Shown here piece by piece: positions 10,407 through 18,642 of a stretch of DNA of 45,445 nucleotides. A program made the translations under genes and the position numbers. The notes under the pieces were generated by a model. The model saw only the letters and a list, made by a program, of their open reading frames with translations, searched no databases and was not told where the DNA came from. How positions within the stretch are numbered: the first letter of the stretch is position 1; the number at the start of each line of letters is the position of its first letter. The DNA comes from Actinobacteria bacterium OK074. GTDB lineage: Bacteria > Actinomycetota > Actinomycetes > Streptomycetales > Streptomycetaceae. The stretch lies in NCBI GenBank assembly GCA_001298575.1, contig LJCV01000276.1, forward strand, positions 1 through 45,445, written 5' to 3'.

Positions 10407-11687
10407 GTGAGGCGCAAACTCATATCCGCGATCGGTGTCGCGGGCGCGATGGTCGCGGTCGCGGCGTGCGGGGGCGGAAGCGGTGACGGCTCCGCGCAGG
10501 GCGCGGACGCCAAGGAACTGACCGTCTGGCTGACCGTGGACGCGCAGAACAACTGGCCGAATCTCGTCAAGGCCGCGGACAGCGCGATCGAGAAGAAGCA
10601 TCCCGGCATCAAGATCAACCACGAGTACTACGGCTGGCCCGACAAGAACACCAAGCTCGACGCCGTCCTGGCCACCGACAAGGTGCCCGACGTGGTCGAG
10701 ATGGGCAACACGGAGATGCTCTCCTACATGGTCAAGGGCGCCTTCGCGACCGTCGACCCGTCCGAGTTCGACAACTCCGCCCAGTGGCTCGACGGCCTCA
10801 AGTCCTCGGTCACCTACGACGGCAAGACCTACGGCGTCCCGTACTACGCCGGCGGCCGTGTCGCCAACTGGCGCAAGGACATCGCGACTTCGGTCGGCGT
10901 CACCTCAACACCCAAGACGTACAAGGAACTCACCGCCGACCTGGACAAGATCCAGAAGAAGTACGGCGACACCTTCAACGCCTGGTACCAGCCCACCCGC
11001 GACTGGTACGCGGCCATGTCCTTCGTCTACGACGAGGGCGGCGCCATCGCCAAGGAGAGCGGCGGCCAGTGGCGGGCGACCCTCTCCTCGCCCCAATCCC
11101 TCAAGGGGCTCACGGAGTTCAAGAACATCATCACCAAGTACATGCACGGCGACCGGACGAAGGACGAGTCCGACCGCTACATCGTCTACGGCCAGGGCAA
11201 GTCCGCCATGATCTTCGGCGCCGCCTGGGAGGGCGCGACCGCCGCGGACCCGAAGAACGACAAGACGGGCAAGCTCAAGAACAGCGTCGAGAACTTCGTC
11301 ATGCCCGGTCCCGCCGGTGACAACATGCCGGTGTTCCTTGGCGGTTCGGACCTCGCGATCCCGGTGAAGTCGCACGCGCAGGCGGTGGCGGCGGAGTGGA
11401 TCAACGCGTTCACCGGCGCCTCCGGCCAGAAGGGCCTGATGGCCAAGGGCAACCTGCCCAACAACAAGACCGACCTCGCCACCCTGAAGAAGGACCCGGC
11501 GACGGCGGTCGCGGCCACCGCGGCCGAGTCCAGCTGGTTCGTCCCGACGGCACCGGGCTGGGGCCAGGTGGAGAAGGAGCAGATCCTCCAGACCATGCTC
11601 CAGGACATCGGCACGGGCAAGAAGTCGGTCCAGTCGGCGGCGAAGACCGCGGACGCGGCGATCGACGCGGTCATCAACACCAAGTGA
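10407..11687 (+). CDS. dasA: DasA, chitobiose/GlcNAc ABC transporter binding lipoprotein
   Basis: A 426-residue extracellular solute-binding protein (family 1 sugar-binding). The lipoprotein signal is clear: positive MRRK, hydrophobic IGVAGAMVAVAA, then lipobox VAAC with Cys at about residue 20. The mature domain begins with KELTVWLTVDAQNNWP and has the IKINHEYYGWPD and DVVEMGNTEMLSYM stretches typical of these binding proteins. In S. coelicolor DasA binds N,N'-diacetylchitobiose and delivers it to DasB/DasC with the shared ATPase MsiK. The GTG at 10407 follows GAGGAGGG. It is the first gene of the DasR-repressed operon. No ATPase is encoded here, consistent with use of MsiK elsewhere in the genome. 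Confidence 0.95.
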   Translation: MRRKLISAIGVAGAMVAVAACGGGSGDGSAQGADAKELTVWLTVDAQNNWPNLVKAADSAIEKKHPGIKINHEYYGWPDKNTKLDAVLATDKVPDVVEMGNTEMLSYMVKGAFATVDPSEFDNSAQWLDGLKSSVTYDGKTYGVPYYAGGRVANWRKDIATSVGVTSTPKTYKELTADLDKIQKKYGDTFNAWYQPTRDWYAAMSFVYDEGGAIAKESGGQWRATLSSPQSLKGLTEFKNIITKYMHGDRTKDESDRYIVYGQGKSAMIFGAAWEGATAADPKNDKTGKLKNSVENFVMPGPAGDNMPVFLGGSDLAIPVKSHAQAVAAEWINAFTGASGQKGLMAKGNLPNNKTDLATLKKDPATAVAATAAESSWFVPTAPGWGQVEKEQILQTMLQDIGTGKKSVQSAAKTADAAIDAVINTK

Positions 11688-11692
11688 GGTGC

Positions 11693-11727
11693 GGCGGGGC
11701 CCGGTTGAACACGGCCGGGGTCCCGCC
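11693..11727 (+). terminator. Intercistronic hairpin between dasA and dasB
   Basis: GGCGGGGCCCGG and CCGGGGTCCCGCC form an imperfect GC-rich stem around a 10-nt loop right after the dasA stop codon, with no U-tract. Such hairpins commonly stabilise binding-protein mRNA or attenuate permease expression; that role is inferred. Confidence 0.5.
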
Positions 11728-11764
11728 TTCGTAGCCTTCGCGGCTTTGGTACGAGGAGTGCGTG

Positions 11765-12814
11765 ATGAGTGCCGCATATACGAGTGGTCAAGTGGAGGCG
11801 CCGGGCGAGGGGGTGCGGCCCGAGGTCGTCAACGGGCCTGATGGTGGCCGGAGTTGGCGCGGGTCCGGTGGCGGTGGTAGCGATGGTGGCCGGAACCGGC
11901 GGCCGGGCCGAGGCGCTCGGCTCGGCTCAGGTGCCGCCGTACCGTGGCTGCTGCTGGCCCCCTGCCTCCTGATCCTCGGGCTGGTCCTCGGCTACCCGCT
12001 GGTCCGGCTGGTGACGCTGTCCTTCCAGACGTTCGGGCAGACGCAGCTGTGGGGCTTCCGGCCCGCCGAGTGGGTCGGGTTCGCCAACTTCGACAAGGTG
12101 CTGGGCGACGGGGAGTTCTGGGCCGTCGTCGTCCGCACGATCGTCTTCGCGGCGGGCTGCGTCGGCTTCACGATGGTCGCCGGGATGCTGATCGCGCTGC
12201 TGCTGCGCGAGGTCTCCGGCTGGGTGCGCACGCTCGTCAACATCGCGCTGGTGGCGAGCTGGGGCATGCCGGTCGTCGTCGCGACCACGGTCTTCAAGTG
12301 GCTCTTCGACTCGGACTACGGCATTTTCAACGCCCTGTTGAGCAGACTGCCCGGTGTCGACCTGATCGGCCACAACTGGTTCGCGAGCGGTCCGCAGGGG
12401 CTGGCCGTGATCATGCTGCTGGTGGTGTGGGGCGCGGTCCCGTTCGTCGTGATCACCCTCAGCGCCGGACTCACCCAGGTTCCGCAGGAGTTGGAGGAGG
12501 CGGCCCGGCTCGACGGCGCGGGCGCGTGGGGCGTCTTCCGGTTCGTCACCCTGCCGGTCCTCAAGCCGGTCGTCGTCATGCTCACGACCCTGTCGGTCAT
12601 CTGGGACGTCGGCGTCTTCCCCCAGGTCTTCGTGATGCGCGGCGGCCATCCGGAGGCGGAGTTCCAACTCCTGACCACCTACTCGTACGACCGCGCGTTC
12701 GTCGTCAACGACTACGCGCAGGGCTCGGCGATCGCCCTGATCACCGTGCTGTTGCTGCTGGGCGTGATCGCCGTCTACATGCGGCAGATGCTGAGGATCG
12801 GAGAGGTCGAATGA
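11765..12814 (+). CDS. dasB: DasB, sugar ABC transporter permease
   Basis: A 349-residue MalF/UgpA-type permease. A disordered Gly/Arg-rich cytoplasmic N-terminus (about 1-55) precedes six or so membrane helices beginning AVPWLLLAPCLLILGLVLGY. The EAA loop that contacts the ATPase is present as QELEEAARLDGAGAWGVFRF. It forms the channel with DasC and is energised by an ATPase encoded elsewhere (MsiK in S. coelicolor). The ATG at 11765 has GAGGAG six bases upstream; the GTG immediately before it is too close to that site. The stop overlaps the dasC start by 4 bp (ATGA). Confidence 0.92.
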   Translation: MSAAYTSGQVEAPGEGVRPEVVNGPDGGRSWRGSGGGGSDGGRNRRPGRGARLGSGAAVPWLLLAPCLLILGLVLGYPLVRLVTLSFQTFGQTQLWGFRPAEWVGFANFDKVLGDGEFWAVVVRTIVFAAGCVGFTMVAGMLIALLLREVSGWVRTLVNIALVASWGMPVVVATTVFKWLFDSDYGIFNALLSRLPGVDLIGHNWFASGPQGLAVIMLLVVWGAVPFVVITLSAGLTQVPQELEEAARLDGAGAWGVFRFVTLPVLKPVVVMLTTLSVIWDVGVFPQVFVMRGGHPEAEFQLLTTYSYDRAFVVNDYAQGSAIALITVLLLLGVIAVYMRQMLRIGEVE

Positions 12815-13728
12815 GTACGGCTGCTGTGGCGGGTCGCGAGCCGAAGGCGGAGGCCCGGAAGGCGCGGAAGCCTCGGCCGGGTTCGAAGCCGGGGTCGAAG
12901 TCGGGCTCGAAGTCGGGTTCGAAACCGGTCTGGAACCTCCTCGGTCTCCTCGTGTTCGTGACGGCCGGGTTCCCGGTCTACTGGATGCTGAACACGGCGA
13001 TCAAACCGGCGAAGGACGCCATCGACCCCGACCCGAGCCTGCTGCCCACCGGCCTCACGCTCGCCAACTTCCGCCGGGCGCTGGCCATCGCGGACTTCTG
13101 GGGCCCGGTCGGCCGCAGCCTGATCGTGTCCCTGGCGGTGGTGGTGATCGGCATGGCCGTCGGCCTGCTGGCGGCGCTCGCGATCTCGCGCTTCACGTTC
13201 GCCGGCCGGAAGGCGGTGATCGTGGCGATCCTGGCGGTCCAGATGATCCCACTGGTCGCGATGATCATCCCGGTCTTCCTGCTCCTCAACGCCCTCGACC
13301 AGTACGACCGCCTCTCCGGCCTGGTCCTCACCTATCTGACCTTCATCCTCCCGTTCACGGTGTGGACGCTGCGCGGCTTCGTCGTCAACATCCCGCGCGA
13401 ACTGGAGGAGGCGGCGATGGTCGACGGCTGCTCCCGCACCGGCGCCTTCCTGCGCGTGGTCTTCCCGCTGCTGGCCCCCGGCCTGGTGGCGACCTCCGTC
13501 TACGCCTTCATCCAGGCGTGGAACGAATACCTCTACGCCCTGATGCTGATGAGTCAGGAGCACGAGACCGCGACCGTGTGGCTCGGGAACTTCACCACCA
13601 AACACGGCACGGAGTACGCCCCGATGATGGCCGGTGCCACGATGATGGCGGTACCGATCGTCGTCCTCTTCCTCCTCGTTCAACGCAAGATGGCCGCGGG
13701 TCTCACCGCGGGCGCCGTGAAGGGATAA
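12811..13728 (+). CDS. dasC: DasC, sugar ABC transporter permease
   Basis: A 305-residue MalG/UgpE-type permease. It has a basic N-terminal extension with four consecutive 12-bp repeats (12880-12927) encoding Gly-Ser-Lys-(Pro/Ser) units. Membrane segments start at NLLGLLVFVTAGFPVYWMLN. The EAA loop is RELEEAAMVDGCSRTGAFL, and AWNEYLYALMLM is the conserved periplasmic-side segment of the family. It pairs with DasB for uptake of chitobiose/GlcNAc oligomers. Translation is coupled to dasB. The repeat tract varies the length of a cytoplasmic tail and is unlikely to affect the channel. Confidence 0.92.
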   Translation: MSTAAVAGREPKAEARKARKPRPGSKPGSKSGSKSGSKPVWNLLGLLVFVTAGFPVYWMLNTAIKPAKDAIDPDPSLLPTGLTLANFRRALAIADFWGPVGRSLIVSLAVVVIGMAVGLLAALAISRFTFAGRKAVIVAILAVQMIPLVAMIIPVFLLLNALDQYDRLSGLVLTYLTFILPFTVWTLRGFVVNIPRELEEAAMVDGCSRTGAFLRVVFPLLAPGLVATSVYAFIQAWNEYLYALMLMSQEHETATVWLGNFTTKHGTEYAPMMAGATMMAVPIVVLFLLVQRKMAAGLTAGAVKG

Positions 13729-13736
13729 CGCCCCCG

Positions 13737-15488
13737 ATGACCACACTCGCCGGCGGTACGACCACGCCCGACGCCTCCGGAAGCGACCGGAACAGGACAG
13801 CCACGGACAGCGGGGGCGGTGGGGGAGCCGGGGGAACCGGGGGAACCGGAAGAGGTGGGGGCGGCGCGGGCAGTGAAGCCGCGCTGCGCCGCGACGCCCT
13901 GACCGTCCTCCAGCCCGGCTTCACCGGGACGACCGCCCCCGACTGGCTGCTGCGCCGCCTGGGCGAAGGTCTCGCCGCGGTCGGCCTGTTCGGCCGCAAC
14001 ATCGCCTCGCCGGACCAACTGGCCGCTCTCACCGCCCAGTTGCGCGCGGAACGCGAGGACGTCCTGGTCGCCGTCGACGAGGAGGGCGGCGACGTCACCC
14101 GCCTCGAAGTACGCACCGGCTCCTCCTTCCCCGGCAACCACGCCCTGGGCGCGGTGGACGACGTCGATCTCACCCGCGAGGTGGCCCACGAACTCGGCCG
14201 CCGCCTCGCCGCCTGCGGCGTCAACCTCAACTGGGCCCCCTCCGCGGACGTGAACGCCAACCCGCGCAACCCCGTCATCGGCGTCCGCGCCTTCGGAGCC
14301 GACCCGCACCTGGTGGCCCGCCACACCGCCGCGTACGTCACCGGCCTCCAGTCCGCGGGCGTCGCCGCCTGCACGAAACACTTCCCCGGCCACGGCGACA
14401 CGGCGGTCGACTCCCACCACGCCCTGCCCCGCATCGACGTGGACAGGACACTGCTGGAACAGCGCGAACTGGCCCCCTTCCGCGCGGCCATCGCCGCCGG
14501 CACCCAGGCGATCATGAGCGCCCACATCCTGGTCCCGACCCTGGACCCGTCCCGCCCGGCAACGTTGTCCCCCCTCATCCTCACCGACCTCCTCCGCGGC
14601 CGACTCGGCTACGACGGCCTGATCATCACCGACGGCATGGAAATGCAGGCCATCGCGGGCACCTACGGCATCGAGCAGGGCACGGTCCTCGCGATCGTCG
14701 CGGGCGCCGACGCCATCTGCGTGGGCGGCGGCCTCTCGGACGACGAAACGGTACGAAGCCTGCGCGACGCCCTCGTCACCGCCGTCCGCACCGGCACCCT
14801 CCCGGAAGAACGCCTGGCCAACGCGGCAGAACGAGTCCGCCGCCTGGCAACTTGGACGACGAGCAACGGGGCCGGGGCCGAGGTCGGGAGAGGGAGCGGG
14901 AGCGAGGCCGGGGATGAGGCCGGAGACGGCACCCCCGGTGGCACCGCCAGTGGCACCGCCGCTGGGACCCCTGCTGGAGCCGCTGCCGGTACGCGGGGAG
15001 CGGCGACCCTGTCCCGCACGGACATCGGTCTGATCGCGGCCCGCCGAGCGCTCACCCTCACCCCCGCGACCCCGTACGAGCCCCTCACTCCCCTCGCCGA
15101 ACCCCCGTTCGTCGCCGCCTTCACCCCGGTCGCGAACATCGCCGTCGGCGACGAGACCCCGTGGGGCATCGCGGCCGAACTGCACCGCCTGCTCCCCGGC
15201 ACCACGACCGCGAGCTTCGCCGGAGAGGACGCGGGCGAGGCGGTCCTGGCAGCCGCGGGCCCCCGCCGCATCGTCGCCGTGGTCCGCGACGAGCACCGGC
15301 ACCCTTGGATGGCGTCGGCCCTCGACACCCTCCTGCGCGAACGCCCCGACACGGTCGTGGTCGAGATGGGCATCCCCCAGGCCCCGCCCCGAGGCGCCCT
15401 CCACATCGCCACCCACGGAGCGGCGAGGGTCTGCGCACTGGCGGCAGCGGAGGCGCTCACGGGCCGCGAGCACCACCGCCACCCCTGA
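13737..15488 (+). CDS. dasD: DasD, glycoside hydrolase family 3 beta-N-acetylglucosaminidase
   Basis: A 583-residue intracellular GH3 enzyme that cleaves imported chitobiose to GlcNAc. The NagZ-type signature KHFPGHGDTAVDSH (about 214-227) carries the catalytic His/Asp loop, and IITDGMEMQAI holds the probable nucleophile Asp299. The barrel spans roughly 50-375. A Gly/Ser-rich N-terminus (20-45) and a long low-complexity linker rich in Gly-Thr-Ala (about 377-422) flank it, followed by a C-terminal domain of about 160 residues. No signal peptide is seen, so it is cytoplasmic. The ATG at 13737 lies 8 bp after the dasC stop, with no strong Shine-Dalgarno, so coupling is likely. Confidence 0.92.
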   Translation: MTTLAGGTTTPDASGSDRNRTATDSGGGGGAGGTGGTGRGGGGAGSEAALRRDALTVLQPGFTGTTAPDWLLRRLGEGLAAVGLFGRNIASPDQLAALTAQLRAEREDVLVAVDEEGGDVTRLEVRTGSSFPGNHALGAVDDVDLTREVAHELGRRLAACGVNLNWAPSADVNANPRNPVIGVRAFGADPHLVARHTAAYVTGLQSAGVAACTKHFPGHGDTAVDSHHALPRIDVDRTLLEQRELAPFRAAIAAGTQAIMSAHILVPTLDPSRPATLSPLILTDLLRGRLGYDGLIITDGMEMQAIAGTYGIEQGTVLAIVAGADAICVGGGLSDDETVRSLRDALVTAVRTGTLPEERLANAAERVRRLATWTTSNGAGAEVGRGSGSEAGDEAGDGTPGGTASGTAAGTPAGAAAGTRGAATLSRTDIGLIAARRALTLTPATPYEPLTPLAEPPFVAAFTPVANIAVGDETPWGIAAELHRLLPGTTTASFAGEDAGEAVLAAAGPRRIVAVVRDEHRHPWMASALDTLLRERPDTVVVEMGIPQAPPRGALHIATHGAARVCALAAAEALTGREHHRHP

Positions 15489-15538
15489 GCCGCCAGGGCT
15501 TCCGCCCCTGAGCCGCGCCGGCTTCCGCCGTAGCCCTG

Positions 15539-15573
15539 GTCCCGCCGAGCCCTCCCACAGGGCGAGGCGGGAC
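15539..15573. terminator. Bidirectional hairpin between convergent dasD and nagB
   Basis: GTCCCGCC and GGCGGGAC form the outer stem and GCCCT/AGGGC an inner stem around loop CCCAC. It is placed between two converging genes; U-tract weak, as usual in Streptomyces. Confidence 0.7.
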
Positions 15574-15611
15574 AACGGCGAAACGGCTGAGGCGCCGCCG
15601 CCCCCGAAGAG

Positions 15612-16397
15612 CTAAATCCCCTGCCAGGCCGGCTTGTTGGAGTACGTGTACCGGAAGTAGTCGGCCAGCTTGAGCTTCGACGCCGCCGACTCGTCCACGA
15701 TCACCGTCGCGTGCGGGTGCAACTGCAACGCCGACGCCGGGCACACCGCCGCCACCGGCCCCTCCACCGTCGCCGCCACCGCGTCCGCCTTGCCCTCACC
15801 CGTGGCCAGCAGCACCAGGTGGCGGGCCTCCAGGATGGTGCCGATGCCCTGGGTGATGACGTGGTGCGGAACCTGCTCGATGTCGCCCTCGAAGAACCGC
15901 GCGTTGTCGACCCGGGTCTGCTCGGTCAGCGTCTTGATCCGAGTGCGCGAGACCAGCGAGGAGCACGGCTCGTTGAAACCGATGTGCCCGTCGGTCCCGA
16001 TCCCCAGCAGTTGGAGGTCCACCCCGCCCGCCTCGGCCAGCGCCCTGTCGTACGCGGCGCACGCACCCGACACGTCCTCGGCGGTGCCGTCCGGACCCAT
16101 GAACGCGTCCATGCTGATCCCGAGCGGTTCGAGCACCTCCCGCCCGATCACCGAACGGTACGACTCCGGATGCTCGGCCGGCAGCCCCACGTACTCGTCG
16201 AGCTGGGCTATCCGCGCCCGCGACACGTCCACCGCGCCGGATCCCACCTTGGTGGCGAGGGCCCGGTAGACGGGCAGCGGCGTCGAACCGGTGGCCACCC
16301 CGAGCAGGGCGTCGGGCTTGTGCCCGAGCAGCTCGGCCATGGCCTCGGCGACGATCTCGCCGCCCGCCGCGGCGTCCGGGACGATGACAACTTCCAC
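15612..16397 (-). CDS. nagB: Glucosamine-6-phosphate deaminase
   Basis: A 261-residue enzyme converting GlcN-6-P to fructose-6-P and ammonia, feeding GlcNAc into glycolysis. Family motifs are intact: LLGVATGSTPLPVYRAL (phosphate binding), IAQLDEYVGL with the catalytic Asp, and LGIGTDGHIGFNEP with the ring-opening/general base residues. The GTG start at 16397 reads VEVVIVPDAAAGG; its Shine-Dalgarno is weak. A dre operator 52-67 bp upstream puts it in the DasR regulon, matching the known DasR control of nagB. It converges on dasD and completes the local uptake (dasABC), hydrolysis (dasD) and catabolism route. Confidence 0.95.
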   Translation of the reverse strand: MEVVIVPDAAAGGEIVAEAMAELLGHKPDALLGVATGSTPLPVYRALATKVGSGAVDVSRARIAQLDEYVGLPAEHPESYRSVIGREVLEPLGISMDAFMGPDGTAEDVSGACAAYDRALAEAGGVDLQLLGIGTDGHIGFNEPCSSLVSRTRIKTLTEQTRVDNARFFEGDIEQVPHHVITQGIGTILEARHLVLLATGEGKADAVAATVEGPVAAVCPASALQLHPHATVIVDESAASKLKLADYFRYTYSNKPAWQGI

Positions 16398-16448
16398 TCT
16401 GGGCCTGCCGATCTGCGAAGAGCACTCAAGGAACTCAAGGGATCCATA

Positions 16449-16464
16449 TGTGGTTTAGACCAAT
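16449..16464. promoter_or_regulatory. DasR operator (dre) upstream of nagB
   Basis: TGTGGTTTAGACCAAT, 12 of 16 matches to the dre consensus and 11 of 12 in the TGGTCTAGACCA core, located 52 bp upstream of the nagB GTG. Confidence 0.85.
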
Positions 16465-16499
16465 CTAGCAGAGTCGGATTATCGGGAAATAGGCGAGAG

Positions 16500-16826
16500 T
16501 GTGACTTCCGGTGCACCGCAGCTTGAACGCTCGGGGTGGCGGCGGGGGTGAGAAGGCGGCGGGGCGCCGGGCAGCGAGAGGTGAGGTGGCGAGGCGACGG
16601 GGAGGCGGAGGGGATGGGATGGCGCGGCGGCGGAGGAGGCGAGAGACGAGGAGGTGGGGCGGTGGGGCGGCAGTGTGGGCCGGACGGTGGGCCCGCACTG
16701 CCCGCCCCCCCCCCCCCCCCGACGGAGCCCCGGGTCGTACCAGCGCCCCCCGCCTCCCCCCGGCCGCGCCGCCGAGCTGCCCCGCCGCGCCGCCGAGCCG
16801 CCCCGTCACGCCGGCAAGTCACCCCG
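16500..16826. other. Low-complexity intergenic DNA with a 16-base C run
   Basis: I see no credible gene between nagB and the SDR gene. Bases 16540-16680 are strongly G/A-rich on the plus strand. From 16690 on the sequence switches to C-rich, including an uninterrupted run of 16 C at 16705-16720 and repeated CACGCCG/CGTCAC motifs. Open frames here reflect composition only. The opposing purine and pyrimidine blocks could pair or form unusual DNA structures. Confidence 0.6.
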
Positions 16827-17579
16827 TCACACCAGCGAACCCCCCGTCACATCCACCCAACTCCCCGTGACCCACCGGCCGCCTTCCGATGCCAGGAACG
16901 CCACCACGTCCGCGACGTCGGACACATCGCCCACCTTCCCCAGCGCCGAGTAGGCCGCGGCCCGGTCCCACGCGTCCTCGTCCGCGTGCAGCAGCTCGGC
17001 CGTGTTGTCGGTGGCGATGATGCCCGGGGCCACCGAGTTCACGGTGATGCCGCGGGGGCCCAGTACCTTGGAGAGGTCGCGGGAGAAGACGTCCAGTGCG
17101 CCCTTCGTCATCGCGTAGGCCATGTTGTTCGGCATCGCGGCGGTCCGGGCCAGGCCCGAGGAGATGTTGATGACCCGGCCGTCGTCGCGCAGCCGTCCCA
17201 GCCCCTGCTTGACGATGTGGAAGGGTGCCTTCACGTTCACCGCGAAGACGCGGTCGAACTCCCCCTCCTCTATCTCCTCGATCGGCTGCGAACTGCCGAT
17301 GCCCGCGTTGTTCACCAGGATGTCCAGCCCGTCCGCGTGCCGGTCGAACGCCTCCCACAGCGCCGCCGCGTCCCCGGGGCGGCCCAGCTCCGCGCCGATC
17401 GCGAACGCGGAGCCGCCCGCCGCCTCGATCGCGGCGACCGTGTCCTTCGCCGCCGCCTCGCTCCGCCCGTAGTGCACGGCGACCCGGGCGCCGTCGCGCC
17501 CCAGCCGCTCGGCGATGCCTCGCCCGATCCCCCTGCTCGCCCCCGTGACCAGCGCAGTCCTGCCCGTGAGCACGCCCAT
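16827..17579 (-). CDS. Short-chain dehydrogenase/reductase (SDR)
   Basis: A 250-residue classical SDR oxidoreductase. The NAD(P)-binding TGASRGIG starts at residue 12, and NNAG is followed by the catalytic Ser in INISSGLA and YAMTK (Tyr and Lys). SVAPGIIATD follows, and WVTGSWVDVTGG at the C-terminus is typical of the 3-oxoacyl-ACP reductase-like subgroup. Substrate unknown. The ATG at 17579 (MGVLTGRTALV) is preceded on the minus strand by TGGAGGGAAGCAG, giving a good GGAGG. It is divergent from the TetR-family gene and shares its twin operators, so it is the probable regulated target. Confidence 0.9.
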   Translation of the reverse strand: MGVLTGRTALVTGASRGIGRGIAERLGRDGARVAVHYGRSEAAAKDTVAAIEAAGGSAFAIGAELGRPGDAAALWEAFDRHADGLDILVNNAGIGSSQPIEEIEEGEFDRVFAVNVKAPFHIVKQGLGRLRDDGRVINISSGLARTAAMPNNMAYAMTKGALDVFSRDLSKVLGPRGITVNSVAPGIIATDNTAELLHADEDAWDRAAAYSALGKVGDVSDVADVVAFLASEGGRWVTGSWVDVTGGSLV

Positions 17580-17601
17580 GTCTGCTTCCCTCCACATTGT
17601 C

Positions 17602-17661
17602 TAGCGGTCGCTACAGAAAGAACCGTATCGCACGCCGCCGACATTTCTCTAGCGCCCGTTA
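17602..17661. promoter_or_regulatory. Twin palindromic operators between SDR and tetR genes
   Basis: 17602-17613 is TAGCGGTCGCTA, a perfect TAGCG-N2-CGCTA palindrome. 17650-17661 is TAGCGCCCGTTA, the same site with one mismatch. The second merges with TATAAA (17660-17665), a likely -10 for the regulator gene; the first lies just upstream of the SDR start. Probably the binding sites of the adjacent TetR-family protein. Confidence 0.7.
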
Positions 17662-17701
17662 TAAAATCACCCGTGACGGTGAACGGCCGGGAGGCGACGA
17701 C

Positions 17702-18454
17702 ATGAGCAACCAAGACCCACGACAGCCGCAGGCCCACGCCCCGGCTCAGGCCCCGGCCCAGACTCGGGCCCCAGCCCCAGCCCCAGCCCAAACCCTGGCC
17801 GGGACTCGGGCCCCGGCCTCAGCCCAGACCCAGGCTCCGACCCCGACCCCGCCCCCGACCCCGGCCAAACCCCGCGGCCGCCCCCGCTCCTTCGACCGTG
17901 CGACGGCGCTGGAGAAGGCGGTCCTCGCGTTCTGGGAGCACGGCTACGAGGCGACCTCCGTCTCCGACCTCACCCGCGCCATGGGCATCGGCGCGCCCAG
18001 CCTCTACGCCGCGTTCGGCGACAAGCAGGCGCTCTTCGCCGAGGTCGTCCACGAGTACGGCGTCCGGTACGGCTCCTTCGGCGACCGCGCGCTCGCCGAG
18101 GAGCCCACGGCCCGCGCCGCCGTCGGGCGGATGCTGCGCGAGGCCGCCGCCGAGTACACGGACCCCGCGCACCCGCACGGCTGTCTCGTCATCCACGCGG
18201 CCGTCAACTGCACGACCCCCGAGGTCGAGGAGTCACTGCGGGAGCGGCGCAACGCGAACATCGCCGCGTTCGAGAGTCGTATAAGAGCGGACGTCGCGGC
18301 CGGCGTACTGCCCGCCACCGTCGACCCCGCCACGCTCGCCCGGCACACCGGCGCGATGATCCAGGGCATGTCCCAGCAGGCGCGCGACGGCGCGAGCCGG
18401 GCGGAACTGGAGGCGCTCGCCGAACTCGCGATGGCGATCTGGCCCCCGGCCTGA
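17702..18454 (+). CDS. TetR-family transcriptional regulator
   Basis: 250 residues. The N-terminal ~58 residues are an Ala/Pro/Gln/Thr-rich tail made of near-repeats (APAQ, APAPAPAQT), unusual for TetR proteins. Then comes the HTH: RGRPRSFDRATALEKAV, FWEHGYEATSVSDLTRAMGI and PSLYAAFGDKQALFAEVV. The ligand domain contains PHGCLVIHAAVNC, a pattern common in the subgroup next to SDR or oxidoreductase genes. The ATG at 17702 was chosen over an upstream in-frame start that would run through the operator region. Likely autorepressor and repressor of the divergent SDR; inducer unknown. Confidence 0.88.
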   Translation: MSNQDPRQPQAHAPAQAPAQTRAPAPAPAQTLAGTRAPASAQTQAPTPTPPPTPAKPRGRPRSFDRATALEKAVLAFWEHGYEATSVSDLTRAMGIGAPSLYAAFGDKQALFAEVVHEYGVRYGSFGDRALAEEPTARAAVGRMLREAAAEYTDPAHPHGCLVIHAAVNCTTPEVEESLRERRNANIAAFESRIRADVAAGVLPATVDPATLARHTGAMIQGMSQQARDGASRAELEALAELAMAIWPPA

Positions 18455-18626
18455 GCGGGACGGGCTACGCTGCCCCTGCGCCTGGCGTTCCCGCTGTATT
18501 ACCGGATGTACGCATCATCGGACGGGTGGCCTGTTCGGCCATCAGATGTTCGACAAAGAGACAACGACAAACATCCGCCAACGCATGGACACGGGCTCGC
18601 GCGCGCGGGAACATGGGAATCGCGCA

Positions 18627-18642
18627 CGTGGTCTAGTCCACG
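18627..18642. promoter_or_regulatory. Orphan dre-like palindrome
   Basis: CGTGGTCTAGTCCACG matches the dre core TGGTCTAGACCA at 11 of 12 positions. Its arms CGTGG/CCACG are perfectly complementary around a central CTAG. It is about 170 bp after the tetR stop and 560 bp before the histidine kinase, with no GlcNAc gene next to it. Confidence 0.55.

Noticed and set aside
16511..17705. Plus-strand frames across the nagB-SDR gap
   Set aside because: Low-complexity product, driven by G/A- and C-rich composition and antisense to the SDR gene.
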